Assembly: GCA_014058105.1 (NCBI GenBank)
Contig: JACGCM010002394.1
Coordinates: forward strand, 248,001-312,000
Length of the DNA: 64,000 nucleotides
Direction of reading: 5' to 3'
Origin: Kingdonia uniflora
Lineage: Eukaryota > Streptophyta > Magnoliopsida > Ranunculales > Circaeasteraceae
In this document: positions 9,401-21,395 of the stretch, one piece after another
How positions within the stretch are numbered: position 1 is the stretch's first letter
Layout of the letters: each line of letters begins with the position of its first letter
Made by a program: the position numbers and the translations under genes
The notes under the pieces: generated by a model
The model's input: the letters and a program-made list of their open reading frames with translations, nothing else
Told to the model about the DNA's origin: nothing
The model's database searches: none

Positions 9401-11478
9401 CACCCGTTCATGCGAGCACCCAGAGATCGATCAGACCTGGAGGCTCGTCAGCCACCCATAACAATCACTATCTCTCTCTATCCCCTCACCTTCGATAGAC
9501 ACCACTCACCCATCAAACCCACTATTTATATCAAACTCGACGGTCCTGGTCGAGGTACTTTCATTGGAATTTTTCTAGATGATGCAGAACGCCTCGAGCT
9601 CTCAAACTTCCTTTGAGCAAACAAAGACATCTTTGTATGGACGGTCCAGGAGATGCCCGGTGTCGACTCCAGTTTGGCATACCAGTGCCTCGATCTCATT
9701 CACCATTCTACAACAGTTAAGCAGAAAAAGTGTACCTTGGCACCATGCTTTCGAGAAGCAGTAAACCTTGAAGTAGACAAGCTTATAGCCGCGAGTTACA
9801 TCATAGAAGTATTGTATGCTGATTGGATATAAAATATTGCTGTAGTTCCCAAAAAGAATGTCAAGATCAGAATCTGTGTCGACTTCACAAACCTCAACAA
9901 GCTTATACCAAAGGACAGTTTTCCAATCCTGGTGATCTTAGTCCTCCTCGATGATACTACTGGACATGAGTGTCTATCTATGATGGACGCGACTTCGGTT
10001 TAGAATCAGGTACCCCTTCTCCCCGAAGATCAACTTAAAACTTCTTTCATTACTGAACAAGGCCTTAACTATTTTTATGTCATGCCTTTCATCCTTAAAA
10101 ATGCGGGTGCCACTTACAGACGCCTTATCGCCACCATGTTCAAACCCTTGGCAAGTCGGTCGAGGTTTACATCGACAACATGTTATGCGAGAGCCTTCAA
10201 AAATAGACTCACATCCAGGACCTCACCGAAGTCTTTTCAATACTTCGAGCATACAGCATGAAACTCAACCCAGACAAATGCCAATTTGGTATTTTGTCTG
10301 GCAAATTTTTAGGCCATCTTATCAGTAAGCAAGGTATCGAGATCGACCCCACACATATTCGAGCCCTCATCGATATGTCTTTACCCCGAGCCAAAATAGA
10401 TTTCTAAAAGGTGGCTGGTAAGATAACAACCCTTAACCGTTTCATTGCCAAATCCTCAGACTATTGTGCTTGGCTATTTTCTCTCTTGCGCGACCAAGGC
10501 GTCCACAAGGCAAAAAAGAAAAATAACCCTGAGATTAACTGGACACCCGATTGTGAGCAGGCCTTCCTCGAACTCAAAACTTATCTTAGTCGACTCCCCA
10601 TTATTAGTACCCCTATCGAAGGTGAGGCACTCACTTTATACCTCGCTGTTATAGATTCCTCTATCAGTTCAGTGCTTATTCGACTCGATTCAGACGTCGA
10701 AAAACTTGTATATTTTATCCGTAAAACTCTAACGCCCGCAGAAACTTGATATTCAAAACTTGAGCATTTGCTCCTCACCCTTGTCTATTCAGCCCGTAAA
10801 CTCAAACCATATTTTCAAGCTTACCCCATCCGTGTTATAACAAGCTACCCCTTCGAGAAGTACTCAGCAAAAAAGGGAAATCCAGACGAGTACAACAGTT
10901 GTCTGTATATCTTGGTGAACATGACATTACATTCGAGAAGTAGATATCCCAGAAAGGCCAAACAGTTGCGGATTTCCTTGCTGACTTCCCGGTCGAAGAT
11001 GTCGATTGGGAGGAACATGAAGATGATGTAACAAGCGACCAACCTAAACCAACGGATCCATGGAACCCCAACACTGGATGGTGTCTATTCACAGATAGAT
11101 CCGCTGGGCCTAACGGCTTAGGGATCGGTATAGTCTTGTTCACACCCACCAATGATCGCATAGAAAAAGCAGTTAAGCTCAACTTCGAATGCTCCAACAA
11201 TGAAGCCGAGTATGAAGCGTTGATCCATGGCCTCAACCTTGACCTTGAACTCGGCGTTCCTAAACTTACAACTTTCACAGATTCCCAACTTGTTCAGAGA
11301 CAATACACTGGTAAAAATCAAGCCAACGGTCGCATGGCTGAATATGCTACTCTCGTTCGACAATGCATGGACCATTTTCCCAAAAAATCTTCCATCACTC
11401 ATTATCCTCGAGGAGAAAACCGACATACAGATGTCGTCGCCTATATAGCAGCTATGTTAGGCCAATCAGAATCCTGAA
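9401..11478 (+). pseudogene. Tat reverse transcriptase with dual RNase H domains (decayed)
   Basis: RT blocks in order: ICVDFTNLNKLIPKDSFP (about 9870), SMMDAT, MPFILKNAGATYRRL (about 10083), and the catalytic box read as VYIDNMLCESL (about 10168). The family has Y-V/I-D-D, so the second Asp is mutated to Asn. KLNPDKCQFGILSGKFLGHL follows. A first, degenerate RNase H spans about 10530-10860 (INWTPDCEQAF, YSKLEHLLLTLVY). A second RNase H spans about 11060-11475 (GWCLFTDRSAGPNGLGIG, NNEAEYEALIHGL, FTDSQLV), retaining D, E and D. Two RNase H domains in tandem are characteristic of the Tat lineage. Multiple stops and frameshifts. Confidence 0.8.
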
Positions 11479-12840
11479 CCCTCCATATTGAAGTACTCGA
11501 ATGCCCAAGTATAGACCAGATGGAAATCAATACCATCAATACTGGGGATGAGAGTCTCGATCTAGACGACTCGCAAACACTATTCTTCCATTACATCAAT
11601 AATGCAACCCTCCTAGATGATCCCAAATACAAATGATCATTGTTAGAGAATTACTGCAGATACACTATCCACAAACATGAGTTACATCGCAAATTCCTAA
11701 ATGGCATCTTCCTTTGATGCATTTCTCAAGCCGAAGCCTCAATAATTCTAGCCGAACTTCACCAAGGTACCTGCGGTGCTCATACTGCCGGTCATTCTAT
11801 GGCCCTTCGAGCCGTCTCTCAAGGCTTATTCTGGCCGAATATAAAAAAATAAGCCAAAGAGTACACCAAATACTATGACAAATGCCAACGTCATGCTCAC
11901 AACATCCACAACCCGTTACAAGACCTCCATTTCAGCTAAGTGTCCTGGCTATTCAAAAGATGGGTTATCGGTCTCATTGGTCCTTTTCCTAAAGCCTTAG
12001 GCAGCCGTAAGAATATCCTTGTTGTAATAGACTATTTTACCAAATGGGTCGAAGCCGTACCTTTGTGCCAAATCAGAGAAGAGGAAGTCATCAAATTGCT
12101 ATGGGAAAACATTATCACACGCTTCGGGTGCCCCCATATGATTCGATGTGATAATGGTCCATAGTCCATCAGGAGCAAAGTCAGAAACTTCCTCAGAAAA
12201 CACAACATAATCCTCTCGCCCTCAATACCCTATTACCCTCAATGAAATGGTCTAGTCGAAGAAATCAACAAATCCATAGTCGATGGTCTCAAGAAGCGCA
12301 TCGATGCAAAGAAAGGCTGATGGGTTCAGGAGTTACAGCATGTCCTCTGGCCTATCAAATAATACCAAGAAAATCTACAGGATGCACCCCTTTCCATCTA
12401 GCATACGGTACCGAAGCTGTGCTCCCTACTCAATTTGAAGTACCCACACGAGATCCCAACCTCCCAGATGAAGATAATGAGATTGAGCTCAGATGCAACA
12501 TGTTATGGATCGACGAAACCAGTGACCGAGCCATCGCCAACCTTGGTCTTTACCATCTGCCCCTCCAGAAGTCATATAACAAGAGAGTTCGACCACGAAG
12601 TTTTAACATCGGAGATCTGGTACTTCGACGTGTCAACCAACCTCGAAGCCTCGAAATGCCGGTAAGCTAGTCGAATCCTTGGAAGGACCCTATGTCGTAT
12701 ACGATAAAACTGATAAAGGCTCATACTACTTAATGATAGAAGACGAAGAGCCTTTACCTAATCCATGGAACACAATGCAGTTGGTTTCATGCAATAGGCC
12801 ACAGCCTCTACCTTGTACAACTGATGTAAATACAAAATAA
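11479..12840 (+). pseudogene. Tat integrase (decayed)
   Basis: The zinc-binding region is at about 11755-11900 (ELHQGTCGAHTAGHSM ... YYDKCQRHA); the first Cys of the expected C-x-x-C is replaced by Tyr. The catalytic core includes VVIDYFTKWVEAVPL (first Asp), MIRCDNGP (second Asp) and NGLVEEINK (Glu), so the DDE triad is still visible despite intervening stops. The C-terminal domain ends GPYVVYDKTDKGSYYL and WNTMQLVSCN, just before the stop at about 12838. No chromodomain, as expected for Tat. Confidence 0.75.
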
Positions 12841-12877
12841 TCAATAAACAGTTTTTCTACCCCTGCTTCGTCTCCTA

Positions 12878-13680
12878 TTTTCAAAGAATTTCTTGGTTTA
12901 ACTTAAGTAACATGTTAACCCTCAACCCGACTGATACTTGGAGGTGACCTTGAAATTTCCAAGCTTCCAAATTTTGAGCAAACTCGAGGGGCACGAATGG
13001 TCGAAAGATCGGACCTTCGAGAATGTGTTGGCGGTGAACAGTTATGCTTCGCTATGGCTTAGGCCTTCGAAGTCCAGCCAATTTCTTGGTTCTCTCTAAG
13101 TATCATGTCAATCCTCGACCCGACTGATACTTGGGGGCGACCTTGAAATTTTTAAGCTTCCAACTTTCGATCAAACTCAAGGGGTACGGATGGTCGAAAG
13201 ACCAGATCCTCAAGAATGTGTTAGCGGTGAACATGTCTTGCTTCGTTATGGCTTAGACCCTCGAAGTCCAGTCAATTTCTTAGTTACCTCTAAGTATCAT
13301 GTCAATCCTCGACCTGACTGATACTTGGGGGCGACCTTGAAATTTTCAAGCTTCCAACTTTCAAGCAAACTCGAGGGGAACGAACGGTCAAAAGACCGGA
13401 CCCTTGAGATTGCGCTGGCAGTGAACATGTCTAGCTTCATTGTGGCTTACGCCTTCGAAGTTATATATATTTCTAGGTTTCTCCTAAGTGTCATGTCAAC
13501 CTCGGCCTAACTGATACTCGGGGGCGACCTTAAAAATTTTCAAACTCCCAACATGCGAGCAGACCCAAGGGGCATGAATGGTCGACTGACCGGACCCTCG
13601 GGAATGCATTGGGGGCGACCACGTCTTACATCGCTGTGACTTAGGCCTTCGATGTCCAGATGATCCCTTGATTTCAAAAG
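12878..13680 (+). repeat. Four-copy ~193-bp tandem repeat between pol and antisense ORFs
   Basis: The anchor string GATACTTGG(G/A)GG(C/T)GACC occurs at 12933, 13126, 13320 and 13513 (the fourth as GATACTCGGGGGCGACC), spacing 193-194 bp. Each unit carries ATGGTCGAAAGA-like, GGACC-TCGAGAATG-like and GGCCTTCGAAGTCCAG-like blocks. Tandem repeats in the hypervariable 3' region of Tat/Ogre elements are known and have been linked to satellite origin. The copies are visibly diverged, the last one most. Confidence 0.9.
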
Positions 13681-14077
13681 AGGTACCACAACCATCTCGA
13701 AGCTCTCACAGGTTCGATCACACTATAATCATTCAACAGATTCAGCACATACAGACACTATTATATAGGAAAATCTATAACTCTACCACATTCAAGAAGT
13801 TTCAGAACATCATATATTGGAGAGCAGTTTTAACACAACTCAATTCAAATTAGTTCAGAATAATTCATCAAATTTAGTTTAGAATATACATCAAGTATGA
13901 AGTACAAACAAGTCAATCAAATCAAAGTTCACACAAATTAGTTTCAACACAGCAGTTCGAATAAGTTTGCACAAAAAAAGTTCCAAGATCAACCCCACAG
14001 AAAAATAAAGTTGGTTCAAATATTACAACTCAACAACAAATCAGAAATAACAGGCATGGCATTCCAGTACAAATACC
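13681..14077. other. Non-coding spacer between tandem repeat and antisense gene
   Basis: AT- and CA-rich DNA with no recognisable coding segment. It probably holds the 3' UTR of the antisense gene, whose stop codon is at about 14078. Confidence 0.4.
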
Positions 14078-16244
14078 TCAGATCGGCGTGGGTGCATTTT
14101 CTCCACCAGTAGGCCCTGTAGTATCAACACCTTCAGCACCCACAGTCGAAGGCCTCGACCCTGCATCATCTGCAATCATGTCAGTTATAGCCCCAACAGC
14201 AATACCTTCGACCACAAGAGTTTCCATACCCCTTCCAACACCTTCAACATTAACTTCCACCTCTCCTTCATTCGTCTGCAAGGAGTCCTCAGCAGCAGAA
14301 TCTTCGGTAATAGGAAGCCATTCTAAAGTGTCAGGATCAAACCCCATATCCTTTATAAACTCCTTAAGCTTGACAACTACTCTATATTCACTATCAAACT
14401 GCGCCTGATAATTTGTTTTCTGGTCTGCTTTCTCTTTATCCTTCACATCAATCGTCGACTTCAACACCTGCTCATGATTAAGCCATTGACCCTCAAGTCT
14501 CATATCAACAGATTCAGTGATAGCCGCCAGATCTCGCTTCAAAATTTTATTCTCAGATAACAACGAGGCCTCAATCCCTCGAGCAAGCTCTAGCCTGTCA
14601 AGTACCTCTCGTAGCCTCCTTTTTCCTACTTTTACTACCTTGGTGAATGACTGCACCCAAGCATCCGTCTGCTAGAGTATTTGAACCGTCAGCATTTCTC
14701 AAGGCATAAAGCACTTAAGAAAATTTCAGAAGCTCACACACAATAATAAACAGTTACCTGAAACATAGTCTTCTTTATCTGCTTTGAAGCTTCATCTGGG
14801 TCAGCGTCACAGAGTTCGGCCATCGAAGTTAACTTGGCTAGAGCCTGATCTTGTCGCTCAGCCTCCATTATCTCTTCATCCTCATCCTCCGCATCATCTT
14901 CCCCCAGTACCCTACGCCATTTGTGCAGAATAACCATCAATTGTGGTACCTTCAAAGCCTCAGGAATAACCCTGCCTTTCCCTTTCTTAGTTTGTGTTGG
15001 TACTTACCTCGGCCATAGTCTTGAAATATCACTAGCCCTTTTAAGTACTGGCGCTGCTTGCTTCAAGGCTCTTTTCGACTTCGAAACATACTGAACTGTC
15101 CTTGCCAAATCACCCCCCCCCCATTTTTTTAGATACTTTCAAACCACTTTCGCCCTTCCTCTTCTTTGATGGCTTCCGCATTATGGGTATGTTTTGAAGC
15201 AGGGAATATGTCTTCTTCTTGATACCTAGACTTATGAATACTTAATTAACCCACTCCTCGTCCGAATTGAGTACAACTTCAATATAATCCCTTGGATTCT
15301 CCCAAGACCGGCTAGTCAGACCTACAAAAAAACAGAAGTATAATCACAGCCTATTCGAGCAACATATCAAAATAAAACCTTCGACAAAACACTTACTCGG
15401 GTTATAAACTCTATGATGCAACCTATAAGAGCCCTCCCCTTCGATATTCTCAAAATTACCCTGCACCACAATTAAATCCTTATTCCATCCTCGACCCGTC
15501 GAACGCAGATCAAACAACCTGGGCTTCTCTGGGTGATACTGGATATGGTACGTCCTTACATTCTGATTTGCTTTCCTTGAATGCAATGATACAAAGTCGT
15601 ACTACTCAATTAAACCCCTCTTCTCACTTTTGAATTTTATATTCATGCCCTCTATTACCCTCATCATCTCGTAAAAATTTCTATTCATTTAAATCTGGAC
15701 AACCTCCCAAAAATTCAACACTTCCTTCACCAGCCTTCGGAGAGGAAGTTGCATTCCCAATCAAATCTGGCCTTTATATGCAATTAAGCCCTCCCGCGGG
15801 TTTGACTTGAAAGTCCACCCCGCTCCTGCTACATGTAATGTTACCCCCACCTTCGACAGCTCTAACTGGGCAGTAAATCGATCAAGTCTCATTTTATCCC
15901 TCGCTGAGATAGAGCCCTCGACCTTATTAGACTCAGTCGAATCCGTACTGTGATCACTTTGCTCCCCTCTTCCCCTTTCACCATCAGAAGGCCCAACAAT
16001 ACCCTCGCCTCTCTCCTCCCCTCATATCTCCTTTTCCCCACTATCCTCAGTCACCACCGTCTTATGACGTCTAGTAATCGGAACCCCTCCCGCCGGAACT
16101 ACCACGGCTAAAGGGGTATCAATTATAACATCTAACACTTCTAAGTCGCTACCCTCGCCTATCGGAGCACGACCAGAAACACTAGCCTAGTGTTCTTTGA
16201 TCTCCTCGTCTATCAGCCTCTGTCTTAAAGCTCGACGGGTATGC
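14078..16244 (-). pseudogene. Middle Tat antisense ORF 2, spliced (PF04195-like plus coiled coil)
   Basis: Read on the minus strand. An exon from an ATG at about 16244 (MHTRRALRQRLIDEE) is followed by GQIWLGMQLPLRRLVKEVL, matching the plant gypsy antisense-protein pattern and the right-hand string LEYGLNLPLTNLAKGVM. Further on, RLFDLRSTGRGWNKDLIVVQ aligns with RRFFDLNSAGQT in the right-hand copy. A later exon (14955-14760, acidic, ending KKTMFQ at a GT donor) is followed by an acceptor (CTCTAGCAG) near 14672. A coiled-coil exon (LREVLDRLELARG ... LKEFIKDMGFDP) then ends in an acidic, Gly-rich tail at 14078. Splice positions agree with the copy at 62570-63570. Some stops are present. Function unknown. 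Confidence 0.6.
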
Positions 16245-17030
16245 ATCTTATCTTACAGAAGAAGATACACGCAATAAGATTGATACAATCGATAATCACG
16301 TGTCAATAACTCATTTCCCATTTACCCTCTCTAACAGATACACACACTATCGACAGCTTGATCCCAAACCCAGTCCCTCCATCAAAACCCTTAGAATCCT
16401 AAAATGAGCTAAAACTCAAACTCATGAATTCCCCCTGACCTCGACTATAACCTTCCAATTACAAACCCAGAAGATCCTACTGACAGATACAGAAGGCAGA
16501 ACCAAGTTAAAACAGATAAAAGTCAATTGACATATCTATGTTAGCAGAAGTATAGCCGAGACAGCAATTCAATTCGTACTCAGCAACAACTTCAGCAACC
16601 CCTATCAGCTATAGATTTACGTAACAATGGCGTATGTTCTCTCCCTCTTACACTCTGCTCATTCTATATGAACAGTACAGTGGTTATTTATTTCAAATTT
16701 ATATACCTTCTCGGAATACCAAAACTTCCTCGATTTCCAAACCACTATCATTACTACGCCCCTACAACCCTAGTTTTTTTGCTGCAATATGTTTTGACTT
16801 ATTTACCCTTCATTTCCCTCACATGCAAACTGCATACTCACTCTCAACCAATTGTAAACTCAAAGCCTCTAGAACTTTTTAACCCTTACTCGAAGCCGCC
16901 CAGTCAAATCCTAACATTTAATCACACTTTTTTCATAAAACGGGTAAAATCATGATTACCTGCATGACACACTACCCTGGGCACACATAACGTTTTGACA
17001 GACCAGCTGTCAGAGCTGTCAGTCATCCAG

Positions 17031-17228
17031 TCAAATCCAGCAAAACCTTCGACACACCCACGTCTCGTCCACGAGTAATTGACTATACCATATATCAAAC
17101 ATTCGATCCACGGCACCTCCGTCGTAGTTCCAGCATTTTTCCCGCAACCAGATAGCTTTTGTTGTAATCTGGTCCGCCTGTATTCTTGTAGAAGAACTGC
17201 CGTTGTTTGGTGATGAAGAAGAAGACAT
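17031..17228 (-). CDS. Middle Tat antisense ORF, Ser-rich upstream exon
   Basis: ORF from an ATG at 17228 starting MSSSSSPNNGSSS and running about 66 codons, with W-R-R-F-C-like aromatic content near its end. The Ser-Pro-Asn-Asn start resembles the INSSSSPNNRF stretch of the exon at 61325. It is probably the first exon of the antisense ORF 2 gene that continues at 16244. A TATA-like box (TATAAAAT on the minus strand, 17281-17288) lies about 55 bp upstream. Homology is weaker than for the other antisense ORFs. Confidence 0.4.
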   Translation of the reverse strand: MSSSSSPNNGSSSTRIQADQITTKAIWLREKCWNYDGGAVDRMFDIWYSQLLVDETWVCRRFCWI

Positions 17229-17280
17229 TTTGATCAGAAGAAGAAAGAAGAAAAATGAAGAATTCTCCTCATAATACCCC

Positions 17281-17288
17281 ATTTTATA
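17281..17288 (-). promoter_or_regulatory. TATA-like box upstream of antisense exon 17228
   Basis: Minus-strand TATAAAAT in the context GTATAAAATGGGG, 53-60 bp before the ATG at 17228. The spacing matches the boxes in front of other Tat antisense ORFs in this window. Confidence 0.45.
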
Positions 17289-17820
17289 CATAAAAGTGCA
17301 TTTAAAGCATTTATTAATCCCATGTTATATTCATTGCAGTCTTCAAGTCCCCTCCTTGAAAACTTAACAGTCTGACATTTTTGGCTTCCTTAACATAACC
17401 GATTCATCTGTATCCGTATTCAAACCACATTCCCGAGGACTTGCAGTCGAACAAATCCCCAGCATCGAACCATCGACCCTTTTCAAACTTCGTCTCAAAC
17501 TTTTTTCACCAAGTCTCGACTAATACAGAATCAATTCTCTTCGACCATATCATTATACTTCGACGTCAATTTTTTCCAACAATAATCATTACTACCTATT
17601 AACGTTCGATGAGATACATTTGCTACCCTGCCTGTAAGTATATTCATCTACAATGCCTACCAAAAAAATATATACAAAATTACAGCAAAACATTGTTCCC
17701 ATTTCATTCCGCAAAATTACAGCAATAGAAACAACAAGTTTCCAAACCCAGATATACAAAACCACAGTAACAACTGAAACCTTCAAAATACAACCCCACA
17801 AAAAAAATCTATCACTACCA

Positions 17821-18164
17821 CCTTAAGAAGAAGGTGCCCTATTTCCAGACGGGCCAGTTCCACTCGCCGAGCCTTGTTTCTACATTTTCTCTTCTGTACA
17901 AACGAGGCACTCGGCCAAAGCCGACAGAAAAAAGTAGCGTTTCTCCGCAGTCATAAAGTTGTACTTCAGCTGCCCCCAAAGGTAAGCATAAGACTCACCG
18001 TTGATGACTTCCCCAGCTCCTACCTCCACCAGGTCGGGCATGTCCCAGTCCAAATCATGCTGACTGAAGAACTTCAAGTACAACTCAGTAGCCTTCTGCC
18101 CTATGCGATGATCTTGGGCGAATCCCATACTTTTCTGATAGCGCGTATTGGGCGTGGTATCCAT
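17821..18164 (-). CDS. Middle Tat antisense ORF 1
   Basis: Minus-strand ORF from an ATG at 18164 (MDTTPNTRYQKSM) to a stop at about 17880, 94 codons with no interruption. A 12-bp upstream extension to an ATG at 18245 is also open. The end of the domain (YLWGQLKYNFMTAEKRYFFL) aligns with FYYKWRFHIFVLTGEERWACL of the right-hand copy. After the stop, the same frame reads a short Ser/Gly-rich tail (KQGSASGTGPSGN) to about 17825, like the Gly-rich tails of the other copies. A TATA-like box is at 18245-18252. A family of unknown function shared with 2867, 59381 and the Mutator-like ORF at 36803. Confidence 0.55.
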
Positions 18165-18244
18165 AAAGTTTTCAAAATTTGCACAAGAAAGAGAAGAGAA
18201 TGAAACAGAAGAAGAATATACAGTATCCCTACCCCCATAACCCA

Positions 18245-18252
18245 TACTTATA
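18245..18252 (-). promoter_or_regulatory. TATA-like box upstream of antisense ORF 1
   Basis: Minus-strand TATAAGTA, 81-88 bp before the ATG at 18164. A weaker match than the equivalents at 2937 and 59320. Confidence 0.3.
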
Positions 18253-18404
18253 GCCTCATCTCATTTATTACTCCCTAACCACCAACATTTCTTTATTATA
18301 CTCTTTTATTACCTCCCTCGAAAATCTAACAGTCAACTGTTTCACTTCTGACTACAAACAGTTTTCTCAGCAAATGCCTCTACACCTGTTTTTGAGCCCT
18401 TCGC

Positions 18405-18418
18405 TGAGAGGGGGCGAA
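18405..18418 (+). other. Polypurine tract of middle Tat element
   Basis: TGAGAGGGGGCGAA directly precedes the LTR start TGTAGTAGCC. The same tract is duplicated at 7883-7896 at the other end of the element. Confidence 0.85.
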
Positions 18419-19112
18419 TGTAGTAGCCTACTCGCAACCTTGTACCCCAGTCAAACACTCGAAGGCTACTTTGAGGCCCACTTAAATATCTCGAAGCCCA
18501 TCTAATCCTTAAACAAGTCTTTCAAAGATCACCCGAAGACGAAGCCTCTAAGAAGAACTCCACTTCAACATCAAAAACACTTTGACCATATCCGTACATA
18601 GTCGAAGTGTGACAAGACAGACAGCCAACTCACTAGATAGGACAGCGGGGTTATTGGTCCTTGCAGCTACCGTGACAAAGCATGGTGGCAGACCCTGTAT
18701 TTCCAGCTTCAACACCAACTCTAGGATATCCGCTCAATATACGGAGGATACCCAGATTATAAACTTGTAATCTGACCTACCCTTGGTGACTCAGCTCATC
18801 CTATATTCTATAAATAGGAGAGATGGGAAACCAAAGAGAGGTTAAGAAATCTCCACCCAGACCCCCCATTATTGACCTTCTACCACCTTGTAAAAACTCA
18901 GTGCTCGAACCTTCGGATACTCGACAGAAATATAAACTCTCTTAAAAATCCACGCCAGAGGTCGTGGAGAGTCACATTCTAGGCCTCCACGCAAGTATAT
19001 TGTCTATTAGTTACTTGCATTTTAGGTGATATACTTGGATCCCTTTGATTTAAGATTAAACCCCCGTGGTGTAAGAGCCGACTTCCCTTCCGAACAGAGT
19101 TAGGCCCCTACA
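18419..19112 (+). repeat. 3' LTR of middle Tat element (694 bp)
   Basis: Starts TGTAGTAGCCTACTCG after the polypurine tract and ends GTTAGGCCCCTACA, immediately followed by Athila integrase. A TATA box (TATAAATA) is at 18810-18817. No partner 5' LTR is present in the window, so age by LTR divergence cannot be estimated. Confidence 0.9.
18810..18817 (+). promoter_or_regulatory. TATA box in middle Tat LTR
   Basis: TATAAATA in the context TTCTATAAATAGGAGAG, a strong plant TATA box about 390 bp into the LTR. Confidence 0.6.
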
Positions 19113-19993
19113 ATGGGTATATTTACACCATCTTTAGGGTACACATACATCTTGTTAGCAGTTAACTATTTAACTAAGTGGGTAGAGGTCATTCCTGCTA
19201 AAACTAACGATAGCTCAGTTGTTGCCAAGTTTCTTAAAGAGAACATTTTCTCCCATTTTGGTATGCTGAGGACGATCATTAGTGATGGAAGGTCACATTT
19301 CAACAGTAGAATGTTTTTGAACTTAATGAAAAATATGGAGTAACACATAAGGTAGCTATACCTTACCATCCACAGACTAGTGGGCAGGTTGAGGTTTCCA
19401 ATAAAGAAATAAAAAATATTCTCCAAAAGACGGTAAATGCAAACTACAAAGATTGGTCAACTCGACTAACTGATGCTCTTTGGGCTTATCGTACAACTTT
19501 TAATACACCTATTGTAATGTCTCCATACCGATTAGTCTACAAAAAAGCATGTCACCTCCCTGTTGAATTGGAACTCCCCGCCTATTGGGTAATAAAAGCA
19601 TTAAATTTTGACATTGGGAAAGCTGGTTTACATCGCAAGCTTCAACTCAATGAGTTAGAAGAACTACAGAATTATGCATACCAATTAGCAAAAACTTATA
19701 AGGAGCGCATGAAAGCATTTCATGACAAAAATATTTTGTGAAAATCTTTTTAACCAAATCAAAAAGTCTTATTGTACTCTTCTTGCTTACATTTGTTTCA
19801 TGGCAAACTTCAATCTCGATGGACCGACCCTCTTATTGTTAAAACAGTTTATCCACATGGTATGGTTGAGGTTAAGGAACCTAGCACTGGCAAAGTGCAT
19901 AAAGTGAACGGTCAACGGCTTAAGCCATAATATGAGCATTTTAGCTTCTCTAATGAAGACTTGAGGCTTCTAGACCCAGTCTATGAAGATTGA
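19113..19993 (+). pseudogene. Athila integrase, C-terminal two thirds
   Basis: Resumes inside the catalytic core with YTYILLAVNYLTKWVEVIPA, FGMLRTIISDG (second Asp), then [11 protein letters not shown] (Glu region), [33 protein letters not shown] and ALNFD, which are typical Athila strings. The C-terminal domain reads [20 protein letters not shown]. The N-terminal HHCC zinc domain and first core strand are missing, lost at the nested junction. At least two frameshifts and stops. Confidence 0.85.
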
Positions 19994-21395
19994 CATCCAT
20001 ATCTTTTCACCCAACTTTTACTCAGTTTGGGGGTACCTCGCTTTGTCTAGCCGAAGACAATAAACTTAATGCTATCTGGGAAACAACCCATGTTATATCA
20101 GGTACTATATTTCAATTTTCTTTTCCCCTTCTTTTAAGGTATATTCTTAAACATTGGGGTAATATTTTTTTTTAGTTTGGGGGTGGGGGGAAATCGTTCA
20201 CATTTTTTGCTCTTTTTAGAGAAAAGATAGGTCATTATGGTAATTTACGAGACTCTTTAGCAAGTTTCTGTAAACTTAGAAGTATTTGGTTATGGTCTAA
20301 ATATTTTGATCATAAAAACTGAAAAAATTTAAATTTTCATCAAATACATGCTTAGAAAATTTTAGAACAATATCTTAAGCTAGATGTACTACCCTTTAAT
20401 TAGAGGAAATTTCATGTTGACTGATATTTCTCGAACCAAATGCACTTGACGGTAGTGTTGCATTTATTACTTTTGCTAAAATTTTGACCAATAAAAAGGA
20501 ATTTAGTATTTGAGGTAGGAATGATCCACTACAAGGGAAACAACTGCCTAAGAATAAGTTCAATCCTGAAGTAATATAATAAGTATTTTTATAAGCTAAA
20601 ATAGCTCAATAAACTTTTATGACATAAAACACACTCGCATGATTAGAACTAAAAGAGGTAGAATTATCACCAATCTCGAGTATAGTCATGAACTATGTAA
20701 AAAGAGCAAGGAAAAATATCTACTTGTGAGAATCCAGAGCCTAGGTCATGAAGGGGCACCAAACCTCGGCAACCTAAGCCAACAGGCTAGGATTGTCGAC
20801 CAAAGACTCATATTATGGAGGCTTCACTAAGAAAACAAGTACCAAAATAAAAAGACTTATAGTTATTCCCCAAAATCAATGACAGGATTCGAATTGACTA
20901 TGACACTTTTCACTGATCGTTGGATTAGTTTCTCGAAATACAAAATGACTAGATATTGAATCAAGAGCCTCTAAATAAAGTTGTAATTGCAATAACTATT
21001 TTTACAACACTTGAGGATATAATAAAAATATGTTAAATCTCATTTAATTATTGGGTAGTATATCTAATTTTGGATAGTTCTTCACTATCTCTAGTTATAT
21101 ATGTGTGAAAGAATTAAATTTTAAGGGGTTCACCTTCTTAATGTTTTTACCATTATTAAATATCGATAAGTTTGCTTAAATGACTTAATGAGTATCTAAA
21201 CTACTAGAATGTTCTTATTGATTTTTGTGGGTATACTCACTACAAACCCCCACGAGACAAAACTCGTCCAATATGGGTGACATATAGATTTAACGGCTTG
21301 TTACATATGCTAAAATACAATCACCTTAACCACATAAAGGTTACATTTTTATTCATTTTCTTTGCTCGAGGACTACCAAACTTTAAGTTTGGGGG
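19994..21395 (+). other. Athila 3' untranslated region with polypurine tract
   Basis: Non-coding, AT-rich. It contains repeated TTTGGGGGT strings (near 20027, 20174 and 21387) typical of Athila 3' regions. The last one (AAGTTTGGGGGTG) is the likely polypurine tract. Many Athila elements carry an env-like ORF here. I find none; the longest open frame (20639-20830) has no recognisable features. Confidence 0.6.

Larger units (their letters stand above)
7808..19112 (+). mobile_element. Middle Tat-lineage Ty3/Gypsy element nested in Athila
   Basis: Contains a 5'-truncated gag, a protease with DTGSAADVIF, RT, two RNase H-like domains, integrase, a 193-bp tandem repeat, antisense ORFs, polypurine tract and a 694-bp 3' LTR. 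The double RNase H and the antisense ORFs are hallmarks of the Tat lineage. There is no 5' LTR or primer-binding site. Instead, the left junction carries an 89-bp copy of the sequence that normally precedes the 3' LTR. Athila sequence flanks both sides with part of pol missing, so there is no simple target duplication. Its LTR differs from the left and right Tat elements, so it is a separate subfamily. Confidence 0.85.

Noticed and set aside
14088..14408. + strand Pro/Ser/Thr-rich ORF of 106 codons
   Set aside because: Shadow of the acidic, Gly-rich tail of the minus-strand antisense ORF 2, which has a homologue at 63297-63569.
15111..15130. C-run next to a T-run as a functional signal (also C-run at 32466-32476)
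   Set aside because: Both runs interrupt coding frames of decayed elements and are more easily explained as homopolymer expansion or a sequencing artefact.
19994..21395. Possible env-like ORF of the Athila element
   Set aside because: The region is the right place, but the longest frame is about 60 codons with no signal peptide, membrane segment or env-like pattern.
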